DNA of 64,000 nucleotides from Pseudomonas sp. GR 6-02 (lineage in GTDB: Bacteria > Pseudomonadota > Gammaproteobacteria > Pseudomonadales > Pseudomonadaceae). The position numbers and the translations under genes are program-made. Shown one piece after another: positions 57,468 to 64,000 of the stretch; position 1 is the first letter of the stretch, and every line of letters starts with the position of its first letter. Location: positions 5,527,001-5,591,000 of the forward strand of contig NZ_CP011567.1 of the NCBI RefSeq assembly GCF_001655615.1. The letters run 5' to 3'. A model generated the notes under the pieces. That model did no database searches. It worked only from the letters and a program-made list of their open reading frames with translations, and had not been told where the DNA came from.

Positions 57468-57497
57468 CGACATCGGGCCCGCTGAAAATGTCGGGGC

Positions 57498-58469
57498 TTA
57501 CTGCGCCGCAACCCGCGCAAACCCCTCGCGAATCTTCTCCTCCGGCAACTCATCGGCAATGAACACGATCACGCTTTCGCGCGTGTCATCGTCCGCCCAC
57601 TCGGTATCCCAATCGAAGCCGTACAGTTTCAGCACGCCCTGGAACACCATGCGCCGCGGCTCACCAAGAATGTTCAAAACGCCTTTGTAGCGCAGCAATT
57701 GCTTGCCATGGTCTTCCAGCAGTTCGTTCATGAACTCGCTGAGCTTGTCGATATCCAGCGGTTTGTCGGTACGCAGCACCAGGCTGGAAATGCGATCGAT
57801 GGAGGGCGCCTTGCTCACCGGGCGCAAACTCACGCCACCACCGAGGTCGGCATTGAGGTTGAAGCCACGCACATCGAGCAATTCGGCCAGATCAATCTTG
57901 CCGTGGTCGACCACACGAATCGGCGCGCGACGGTTGATCCGGGTCAGGCGCTCGCTGAGGGCGGTGAAGGTCGGCTCATCCACCAGATCGCGTTTGCTCA
58001 CCAGCAAGCGGTCGGCAAAACCGATCTGCGCCTGGGCAATGGTCTGGGTCAGGTGCAGTTCGGCATGAGCCGCGTCCACCAGGGTGATGATGCCGTCGAG
58101 GATGTAGCGCTCGCGCAGCTCTTCATCGATAAAAAAGGTTTGCGCCACCGGGGCCGGGTCGGCCAGACCAGTGCATTCGATCACCAGGCGGTCAAAGGCG
58201 ATTTCGCCACTGTCCAGGCGCTCCAGTAGCAGATACAGCGCTTTGGTCAAATCGGTGTGGATGGTGCAGCAGACGCAGCCGTTGGACAGCGTCATCACTT
58301 GCACTGGCTCGTCGCCCAACAGTTGGGTGTCGATGCCGGCGTCACTGAACTCGTTTTCGATCACGGCGATTTTCAGGCCGTGCTCGGCTTTGAGCAGGTG
58401 GCGCAACAAGGTGGTTTTGCCAGCGCCGAGAAAGCCGCTGAGGATCGTGACAGGGATTGGCGCTAACAA
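57498..58469 (-). CDS. yjiA: YjiA-type G3E GTPase (CobW family)
   Basis: A 323-residue metal-handling GTPase. It has Walker A GFLGAGKTTLLRHLL near residue 12, the metal-binding motif SNGCVCCTIHTDL (CxCC) near 65, Walker B LVIECTGLADP and the NKxD equivalent SKRDLVDE. The C-terminal domain (LLRYKGVLNILGEPRRMVFQ) belongs to the family. E. coli YjiA binds zinc, cobalt or nickel. I start it at TTG 58469 with GGGAG 9 bases upstream, because the alternative ATG 58550 would run through a REP element. It lies downstream of cstA-ybdD, the same order as btsT-yjiX-yjiA in E. coli. Confidence 0.88.
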   Translation of the reverse strand: MLAPIPVTILSGFLGAGKTTLLRHLLKAEHGLKIAVIENEFSDAGIDTQLLGDEPVQVMTLSNGCVCCTIHTDLTKALYLLLERLDSGEIAFDRLVIECTGLADPAPVAQTFFIDEELRERYILDGIITLVDAAHAELHLTQTIAQAQIGFADRLLVSKRDLVDEPTFTALSERLTRINRRAPIRVVDHGKIDLAELLDVRGFNLNADLGGGVSLRPVSKAPSIDRISSLVLRTDKPLDIDKLSEFMNELLEDHGKQLLRYKGVLNILGEPRRMVFQGVLKLYGFDWDTEWADDDTRESVIVFIADELPEEKIREGFARVAAQ

Positions 58470-58496
58470 AATAAGATCTCCCGGACGCAAAAAAAC

Positions 58497-58564
58497 TGTA
58501 GGAGCCAGGTTTGCCGGCGAAAGCATCTTGAAGATCGCCTTCGCCGACAAGCCCTGCTCCTACA
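58497..58564. repeat. REP-type inverted repeat (family B)
   Basis: Arms 58497-58521 (TGTAGGAGCCAGGTTTGCCG and so on) and 58540-58564 are complementary with a few mismatches around an 18-base loop. Lies between ybdD and yjiA. Confidence 0.8.
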
Positions 58565-58590
58565 GTGATGTGTTACCTAAACCGCGTACA

Positions 58591-58788
58591 TCAACAGCAC
58601 TTCGGTCCACCCTTGCCGCCGTAGCGAGCCTCTTGGCGCTCCCGAAAGAACGCCTCGTAACTCATCACCGGTTTGTCCGGGTGTTTGGTTTGCATATGCT
58701 CGACGTAGTTGTCGTAGTCGGGCATCCCGACCATCAGGCGCGCGGCCTGACCGAGGTATTTACCGAGGCGGCTCAGGTCATTGAACAT
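58591..58788 (-). CDS. YbdD/YjiX family small protein (DUF466)
   Basis: A 65-residue soluble protein, [20 protein letters not shown] at the start, then [20 protein letters not shown] and [20 protein letters not shown] ending in CC. This is the DUF466 signature, always next to CstA/BtsT-type transporters. GAGGATT precedes the ATG, 15 bases after the cstA stop. Co-occurrence suggests it helps the transporter, as YbdD was reported to for CstA-mediated pyruvate uptake. The C-terminal Cys-Cys could bind metal. Confidence 0.92.
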   Translation of the reverse strand: MFNDLSRLGKYLGQAARLMVGMPDYDNYVEHMQTKHPDKPVMSYEAFFRERQEARYGGKGGPKCC

Positions 58789-58803
58789 GGTGCAATCCTC
58801 AGG

Positions 58804-60870
58804 TTACGCATCCGGCAGAGCCTGGAATGGCGATTCTTTATCCGTGCGTTCTTTGGTGCCCCAGGCGGCAATACCGACCTTGAGCGCATAGAACAGGATG
58901 CTGAACACCACGAACAGGAACAGCGCGGTCAGCGTTGCGTTGGTGTAGGCGTTGTAGATCACGTGCTGCATCTGCTCGATGCTCTTGGCCGGAGCGAGGA
59001 TCTGACCGCTGGCCAGGGCATCACTGTACTTCTTGGCCAGCGACAGGAAGCCGATCGCCGGGTTGGCGTCGAACAGCTTGATGAAGCCTGCAGTGGTGGT
59101 GCAGATCAGCAACCAAACGGCTGGCAGCATGGTGACCCAGATATAGCGTTGGCGTTTCATTTTGATCAGCACAACGGTTGCCAGCATCAGCGCGATACCG
59201 GCCAGCATCTGGTTGGAGATACCGAACAATGGCCACAAGGTGTTGATGCCACCCAGCGGATCGATCACGCCTTGGTACAGCAGGTAGCCCCACATCGCCA
59301 CGCAACCGGCGGTGGCGATCAGGTTGGCGGTCCAGGACTCGGTGCGTCTCAGCGCCGGTACGAATGAGCCGAGCAAATCCTGCAGCATGAAACGCCCGGC
59401 ACGGGTGCCGGCGTCGACCGCGGTGAGGATGAACAGTGCTTCGAACAGGATCGCGAAGTGGTACCAGAACGCCATGGTGTTTTCGCCCGGCAGCACGCTG
59501 TGCAAGATCTGCGCGATACCGACCGCCAGGGTCGGCGCACCGCCGGCACGGGCCAGGACGGTGGTTTCACCGATGTCCTTGGCTACCGCTTGCAACGCTT
59601 CCGGCGTGATGGCAAAGCCCCAGTTGCTGACCGCTGTCGCTACCGCCACCACATCACCGCCGACAACCGCGGCCGGGCTGTTCATGGCGAAATAGACGCC
59701 CGGCTCGATCACCGAAGCGGCCACCATCGCCATGATCGCCACGAAGGATTCCATCAGCATGCCGCCGTAACCGATGTAGCGAGCGTTGACTTCGTTATCC
59801 AGCAGCTTCGGCGTGGTGCCGGAAGCAATCAGCGCATGGAAACCCGACACTGCGCCACAGGCAATGGTGATGAACAGGAACGGGAACAGCCCGCCCTTCC
59901 ACACCGGCCCGGTGCCGTCAATGAACTGGGTCAATGCCGGCATTTTCAGCACGGGCATGGTGATCAGAATGCCGATCGCCAGGGCGACGATGGTGCCGAT
60001 CTTGAGGAACGTGGACAGGTAATCGCGAGGCGCCAGAATCAGCCACACCGGCAACACGGCCGCGACAAAACCGTAGCCGATCAGCATCCAGGTGATCTGG
60101 ACCCCGGTAAAGCTGAACGCCTTGGCCCACACCGGGTCAGCGGCGATCTGCCCGCCCAGCCAGATCGAACCCAGCAGCAACGCCACGCCGATCACCGAGA
60201 TTTCACCGATACGGCCCGGGCGGATGTAGCGCATGTAGACGCCCATGAACATCGCGATCGGGATGGTCGCCATCACCGTGAAAATGCCCCACGGGCTCTC
60301 GGCCAGGGCCTTGACCACGATCAGCGCCAGCACCGCGAGGATGATGATCATGATCAGGAAGCAGCCGAACAGCGCGATGGTCCCGGGGATGCGGCCCATT
60401 TCTTCACGGACCATGTCGCCCAGGGAGCGACCGTTGCGGCGGGTGGACATGAACAGGACCATGAAGTCCTGAACCGCACCGGCCAGCACCACGCCGGCAA
60501 TCAGCCACAGCGTACCGGGCAGGTAGCCCATCTGCGCCGCCAACACCGGACCGACCAGCGGCCCCGCGCCGGCGATGGCCGCGAAGTGGTGGCCGAAAAG
60601 AATGTGTTTGTTGGTCGGCACATAGTCCAGACCGTCATTGTTGATTACGGCAGGTGTAGCCCGACGCGAATCGAGTTGCATCACATTGTTAGCGATGAAC
60701 AGGCTGTAGTAGCGGTATGCGACAAGATAGATAGCGACGGCTGCGACAACGATCCACAAGGCGTTGATCGCCTCGCCTCGACGCAATGCCACTACGCCCA
60801 GGGCGCACGCTCCTACGACTGCCAGCAGCAGCCAGGGTAAGTGGCGTAGCGGGCTATTATTATTTTTCAT
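58804..60870 (-). CDS. cstA: CstA/BtsT-family pyruvate/peptide transporter
   Basis: A 688-residue inner-membrane protein with about 16-18 helices. It has the CstA signature GHHFAAIAGAGPLVGPVLAA near residue 87 and the DUF4161 C-terminal region. Relatives in E. coli take up pyruvate (BtsT, CstA), and CstA was named for carbon starvation and peptide use. The start codon context reads ATGAAAAATAATAATAGC, which contains the Hfq/Crc-type AATAATAA motif. The frame open to 60942 lacks family sequence. Operon with ybdD and yjiA. Confidence 0.95.
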   Translation of the reverse strand: MKNNNSPLRHLPWLLLAVVGACALGVVALRRGEAINALWIVVAAVAIYLVAYRYYSLFIANNVMQLDSRRATPAVINNDGLDYVPTNKHILFGHHFAAIAGAGPLVGPVLAAQMGYLPGTLWLIAGVVLAGAVQDFMVLFMSTRRNGRSLGDMVREEMGRIPGTIALFGCFLIMIIILAVLALIVVKALAESPWGIFTVMATIPIAMFMGVYMRYIRPGRIGEISVIGVALLLGSIWLGGQIAADPVWAKAFSFTGVQITWMLIGYGFVAAVLPVWLILAPRDYLSTFLKIGTIVALAIGILITMPVLKMPALTQFIDGTGPVWKGGLFPFLFITIACGAVSGFHALIASGTTPKLLDNEVNARYIGYGGMLMESFVAIMAMVAASVIEPGVYFAMNSPAAVVGGDVVAVATAVSNWGFAITPEALQAVAKDIGETTVLARAGGAPTLAVGIAQILHSVLPGENTMAFWYHFAILFEALFILTAVDAGTRAGRFMLQDLLGSFVPALRRTESWTANLIATAGCVAMWGYLLYQGVIDPLGGINTLWPLFGISNQMLAGIALMLATVVLIKMKRQRYIWVTMLPAVWLLICTTTAGFIKLFDANPAIGFLSLAKKYSDALASGQILAPAKSIEQMQHVIYNAYTNATLTALFLFVVFSILFYALKVGIAAWGTKERTDKESPFQALPDA
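60857..60864 (-). promoter_or_regulatory. Hfq/Crc-type catabolite activity motif at the cstA start
   Basis: AATAATAA (AANAANAA form) covers codons 3-5 of cstA on the minus strand, the position where Hfq with Crc blocks translation of catabolite-repressed genes in Pseudomonas. Confidence 0.5.
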
Positions 60871-61030
60871 TTTATGATTCCAGCCAGAGTGGACAAGAAA
60901 GACAGCCATCTCGAGTTTAGCGCTACTGGCGGCAAAGACCATAGTTCGACATCAGTCTAGAGCCATCACTGTGCTGGCAGCCTCCGGCAATGCAGGTCTA
61001 TAGTCAGCGAACCTTTACGAGGATTGCGCC

Positions 61031-61399
61031 ATGAGCGAACAACCTGCCGATCGCCGCCGCTTCAGACGTATTGCGTTCGATGCCCGAACCGAGCTGAGCC
61101 AAGGGGAATTCACCTGGCCGGTGCGGCTGATTGACCTGTCGCTCAAGGGACTGCTGGTCGAGAAGCCCGAGCCATGGCTGGGTAATCGGGAATGGCATTT
61201 CCTGGTCGACATTCATCTCAACGATGACCTCGCCATCAAGATGGATGTGCAACTGACCCACGATGACCATGGCCAGCTCGGGTTCGTCTGCAAACACATC
61301 AGCCTGGAATCCATCGAGCGCCTGCGACGGTTGATTGAGTTCAACCTGGGCGATCCCCGGGAACTAGAGCGCGAATTGGGTGCCCTGATCGAAGCCTGA
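61031..61399 (+). CDS. mapZ: MapZ-like PilZ-domain protein
   Basis: A 122-residue single PilZ domain protein, equivalent by position and sequence to PA4608/MapZ. MapZ binds cyclic-di-GMP and inhibits the chemotaxis methyltransferase CheR1, changing flagellar switching. The c-di-GMP motifs are intact: DRRRFRRIAF (RxxxR) near residue 7 and DLSLKG (DxSxxG) near 35. Length matches. GAGGATTGCGCC lies before ATG 61031. Neighbours radA and cstA match the PAO1 order. Its partner here could be the CheR acting on the chemoreceptors, including the one at 3327. Confidence 0.88.
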   Translation: MSEQPADRRRFRRIAFDARTELSQGEFTWPVRLIDLSLKGLLVEKPEPWLGNREWHFLVDIHLNDDLAIKMDVQLTHDDHGQLGFVCKHISLESIERLRRLIEFNLGDPRELERELGALIEA

Positions 61400-61430
61400 A
61401 GGCCTCCTCCTCCCTTCAAGTACCAGCATA

Positions 61431-61456
61431 CAAGCGAGCCTGCTCGCTCCCACAGG
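61431..61456. repeat. Half REP
   Basis: CAAGCGAGCCTGCTCGCTCC then CACAGG contains a short inverted repeat GCGAGCCTGCTCGC. It lies between the convergent mapZ and radA genes and matches one arm of REP families A/B partially. Confidence 0.45.
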
Positions 61457-61476
61457 GTTTGTGTCCCGTTTACGGT

Positions 61477-62844
61477 TTATTCGAACAGTGCGTCGAGGGC
61501 CTGTTCCAGGCGCGTCACGGCGATAATCTGCAACCCCGGCGGCGGCTCTTTCGGCGCGTTGCCCTTGGGCACGATGGCGCGTTTGAAGCCGTGCTTGGCC
61601 GCCTCTTTCAAGCGCTCCTGGCCACTCGGTACCGGGCGTACTTCACCCGACAACCCGACTTCGCCAAACACCAGCAGATCGTGCGGCAGCGGCCGGTTGC
61701 GCAAACTGGACATGACCGCCGCCATCAGCGCCAGATCAGAAGCGGTTTCCAGGACCTTCACACCACCGACCACGTTGAGGAACACGTCCTGATCGTGGGT
61801 CGGGATGCCGCCGTGGCGGTGCAAAACCGCCAACAACATGGCCAGGCGATTCTGATCCAGACCGAGCGTCACCCGGCGCGGGTTGGCCAGGTGGCTGTCA
61901 TCTACCAGCGCCTGGACTTCCACCAGCATCGGCCGGGTGCCTTCCCACGTGGCCATGACCACACTGCCCGGGACTTCTTCCTGAGCGCGTGTCAGGAAAA
62001 TCGCCGAAGGGTTGGAGACTTCTTTCAGTCCTTTGTCGGTCATGCCGAACACGCCCAGTTCATTCACCGCGCCGAACCGGTTTTTCACCGCCCGCAGCAA
62101 ACGCAGGCGCCCATCGGATTCGCCTTCGAAATACAGAACGGTGTCGACCATGTGCTCCAGCACTCGGGGGCCGGCCAGCGCACCTTCTTTAGTGACATGG
62201 CCCACGAGGAAAATCGCCGTGCCGCTTTGCTTGGCGTAACGCACCAGCAATGCCGCACTTTCGCGCACCTGGGAGACGCCCCCCGGTGCCGACTGCAGTT
62301 GCTCGGTGAAGATCGTCTGAATCGAGTCGATCACCATCACCTTGGGCTTTTCCTGCCGGGCGGTGGCAATGATGGTTTCAATACAGGTTTCAGTCATCAC
62401 CCGCAGTTGATCCTGAGGCAAGCCCAGCCGCCGGGCACGCATGGCCACTTGTTGCTGGGACTCTTCGCCGGTGACATACAGCGCCGGCATGCTCTTGGCG
62501 AGGTTGCACAAGGTTTGCAACAGAATCGTCGACTTGCCGATGCCGGGGTCACCACCGATCAACACCACCGAGCCATCCACCAGGCCGCCACCCAAAACTC
62601 GATCGAGCTCACTGGACGCCGTGGAAAAACGCGGAATTTCTTCGACGCTGACTTCGGCCAGGGTCTTGATCTGTGCCTGCTGGCCGGTCCAACCGGTGCG
62701 ACCGCTGGGGGCCGCGGCGGCGCCACTCTCCACCATGGTTTCGGTCAGCGTGTTCCAGGCTCCGCATTCGCCGCACTGGCCGGCCCACTTGGGGAAGGTT
62801 GAGCCACACTCGGTGCAGCCGTACATGCGCTTGGCCTTGGCCAT
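61477..62844 (-). CDS. radA: DNA repair protein RadA
   Basis: A 455-residue RecA-like helicase and branch-migration enzyme in homologous recombination. The N-terminal zinc finger is CTECGSTFPKWAGQCGECG. Walker A is GGDPGIGKST near residue 95. The KNRFG motif specific to RadA is KNRFGAVNELG near 255. The C-terminal Lon-like (non-proteolytic) domain holds GGVKVLETASDLALMAA. ATG 62844 (MAKAKRMYGC) is the family start, rather than the ATG five codons further upstream. Adjacent to mapZ (convergent) and ankyrin gene (same strand). Confidence 0.96.
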   Translation of the reverse strand: MAKAKRMYGCTECGSTFPKWAGQCGECGAWNTLTETMVESGAAAAPSGRTGWTGQQAQIKTLAEVSVEEIPRFSTASSELDRVLGGGLVDGSVVLIGGDPGIGKSTILLQTLCNLAKSMPALYVTGEESQQQVAMRARRLGLPQDQLRVMTETCIETIIATARQEKPKVMVIDSIQTIFTEQLQSAPGGVSQVRESAALLVRYAKQSGTAIFLVGHVTKEGALAGPRVLEHMVDTVLYFEGESDGRLRLLRAVKNRFGAVNELGVFGMTDKGLKEVSNPSAIFLTRAQEEVPGSVVMATWEGTRPMLVEVQALVDDSHLANPRRVTLGLDQNRLAMLLAVLHRHGGIPTHDQDVFLNVVGGVKVLETASDLALMAAVMSSLRNRPLPHDLLVFGEVGLSGEVRPVPSGQERLKEAAKHGFKRAIVPKGNAPKEPPPGLQIIAVTRLEQALDALFE

Positions 62845-62889
62845 CTGAACTCCCGGCAAAAACCGCGATGATAGCTCAGCTGACGCGGA

Positions 62890-63444
62890 TCAGCGCGGCG
62901 CCGCCGTGCGGATTTCACCGCTGGCCAGACGCGCGGCACTGTTGCCCAACGGATCCTCGGCGTTCAGGTCCGCCCCTTTGGCCTTGAGTGCGTCGAGCAA
63001 CTCGACGCGCTTGAACAACCCGGCATACATTGCGGCAGTCTGCCCGGCGCCGTTGCGTTGGTCGGGGCTGCAATTGGCGGCCAGCAGGGTTCGAGCGATC
63101 TGCACTTCGCCTTTGAAAATCGCGCCCATCAGCGCGGTATTGCCGCGTTGGTCCTGAGCGCAGGCGTCCGCCCCGGCCGCCAACAAGCGCTCCACGGCAG
63201 CCCCCTGACCGTGATAGGCGGCCAGTATCAACGCGGTGTAACCCTTGCTGTCGCGGGTGTCGAGGGAATAGCCGGCCTCGATGAAAGTCTCGAGCATCGG
63301 CACATCCCCCCTTCGGGCGGCATCGAAATAGTAATCCTGTAATTGCGCTTTCAGCGCCTCGGGGTCCTTCGAGACTTGCGCGTCAGGACCGGCGAATACA
63401 CCGAACGACACGCACGCCAGAAACACAGACAGATAAACACGCAT
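62890..63444 (-). CDS. Ankyrin-repeat exported protein (AnkB-like)
   Basis: A 184-residue protein. Signal peptide MRVYLSVFLACVSFGVFAG. About four ankyrin repeats follow residue 45 (KGYTALILAAYHGQGAAVER, RGNTALMGAIFKGEVQIART, GAGQTAAMYAGLFKRVELLD, LGNSAARLASGE). It is the counterpart of AnkB, which in P. aeruginosa lies next to katB and supports catalase function, perhaps as a periplasmic antioxidant scaffold. It lies 57 bases downstream of the catalase stop on the same strand, so cotranscription is likely. Confidence 0.88.
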   Translation of the reverse strand: MRVYLSVFLACVSFGVFAGPDAQVSKDPEALKAQLQDYYFDAARRGDVPMLETFIEAGYSLDTRDSKGYTALILAAYHGQGAAVERLLAAGADACAQDQRGNTALMGAIFKGEVQIARTLLAANCSPDQRNGAGQTAAMYAGLFKRVELLDALKAKGADLNAEDPLGNSAARLASGEIRTAAPR

Positions 63445-63501
63445 GGCGGGACTCCTTGGTCAGACGGGACCTCGTACGAGGCCCCGCTTCAGGCAGATAG
63501 A

Positions 63502-64000
63502 TCAGTCGACCAGTTTGGCCGCCAACGCCTTGACCCGGGCCAGATCACCCTTGGCCACTTTGGTTACGCCTGTCCCGTATTCCGGGTCGGCCTTGTACAG
63601 GAAGGACAGAATGATGTGCTTGCTCTCGTCATCGGTGGTGGCCAGGGAGCCGCCGAAGCTGTCGATCAGGTCCTGACGTTCCTTCTGGTTGAACGAGCGA
63701 TACAGATCACCGGCCTGCTTGAAGTTCTGCTCACGTTGAATCTTCGCCTGCTGCGTGCTGCCCGACAGGGTCGACTGGCTGTAACGCGCAGTTTGCGGTT
63801 CCTCACGGGGCAGCAGACGGCTCGGCTGGTAATTCACCCCCGTGCTGCTGGCGCCGATGTTCATCGCACCATCCTGATTACCGTTGTTCACGGCGACTTT
63901 CGGTGCGTTGATCGGCAACTGCAGTGCATTGGCCCCCAGGCGATACAGTTGGGTATCGGCATACGAGAACACTCGCCCCTGCAATAAGCGATCTTCCGAA
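63502..64000 (-). CDS. katB: Catalase, C-terminal part (partial at the right edge)
   Basis: 166 residues of a clade-type heme catalase run off the right edge. The visible part starts SEDRLLQGRVFSYADTQLYR, with the heme-proximal RLLQGRVFSYADTQ motif including the axial tyrosine, then LGANALQLPINAP and PREEPQTARYSQ. KatB identity comes from the neighbouring ankyrin gene and position. The signal peptide and the active-site histidine lie outside the window. It decomposes hydrogen peroxide. The full gene likely starts about 1 kb beyond 64000. Confidence 0.85.
   Translation of the reverse strand, partial: SEDRLLQGRVFSYADTQLYRLGANALQLPINAPKVAVNNGNQDGAMNIGASSTGVNYQPSRLLPREEPQTARYSQSTLSGSTQQAKIQREQNFKQAGDLYRSFNQKERQDLIDSFGGSLATTDDESKHIILSFLYKADPEYGTGVTKVAKGDLARVKALAAKLVD

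Overview
The window is about 64 kb of chromosome from a Pseudomonas, most likely the P. fluorescens group. This rests on three things. Coding density is high and GC-rich. The gene order follows, from memory, the P. aeruginosa PAO1 stretch from about PA4536 (DUF1780 protein, DUF3094 protein, ndh) to PA4613 (katB). The gaps hold GC-rich, tRNA-distant inverted repeats of the REP type seen in the fluorescens group. No alignment was run. Almost everything is core genome: there is no prophage, insertion sequence, integron or CRISPR array.

Layout. 1-3.3 kb: end of an unknown gene, DUF1780 protein, DUF3094 protein, NADH dehydrogenase II, and a small secreted EF-hand protein carrying EGKCG motifs. 3.3-5.6 kb: a chemoreceptor with a sigma-28-like promoter, then a four-tRNA operon (Asn, Pro, Lys, Pro). 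5.8-11.4 kb: clpB behind a sigma-32-like promoter, pgeF, rluD, and divergent bamD. 11.5-22.2 kb: type IV pilus block (pilS, pilR, then pilE, pilY1, pilX, pilW, pilV, fimU on the minus strand and fimT on plus), with thiO between pilR and pilE. Relative to PAO1 the pilin block appears inverted in place and lacks pilY2. 22.1-29.6 kb: murJ, ribF, ileS, lspA, fkpB, ispH, all minus strand. 29.6-36.3 kb: rpsT, creA-proB, obg, rplU-rpmA, ispB, yjdM, and a small protein behind a Fur-box-like site.

36.4-48.7 kb: FKBP isomerase, DUF6482 protein, UPF0114 membrane protein, an unrecognised 609-residue lipoprotein, a PA4575-family protein, a Lon-like protease, DUF3015 and DUF4105 envelope proteins, a small lipoprotein, a Gre-like factor, and ettA. 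49-54.3 kb: a MorA-like GGDEF/EAL protein and glyA. 54.6-57.4 kb: a DctA-like transporter and two FCD-type GntR regulators, apparently an insertion relative to PAO1, with two similar operator-like palindromes around its promoter. 57.5-64 kb: cstA-ybdD-yjiA (minus), a MapZ-like PilZ protein, radA, an ankyrin protein and the 3' end of a catalase gene.

Themes: cell-envelope and translation housekeeping (bamD, lspA, murJ, ispH, ispB, ileS, ribosomal proteins), surface motility and cyclic-di-GMP (pili, chemoreceptor, MorA, MapZ), and iron, metal and oxidative stress (Fur-box gene, EGKCG protein, YjiA, catalase). The sequence-level observations I rate most useful are the orphan EGKCG protein, the paired operators at the DctA-like gene, the inverted pilin block with an atypical FimT, the Fur box, the Hfq/Crc-type motif at the cstA start, and a 130-bp imperfect palindrome upstream of rpsT. 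None amounts to a clearly new multi-gene system.
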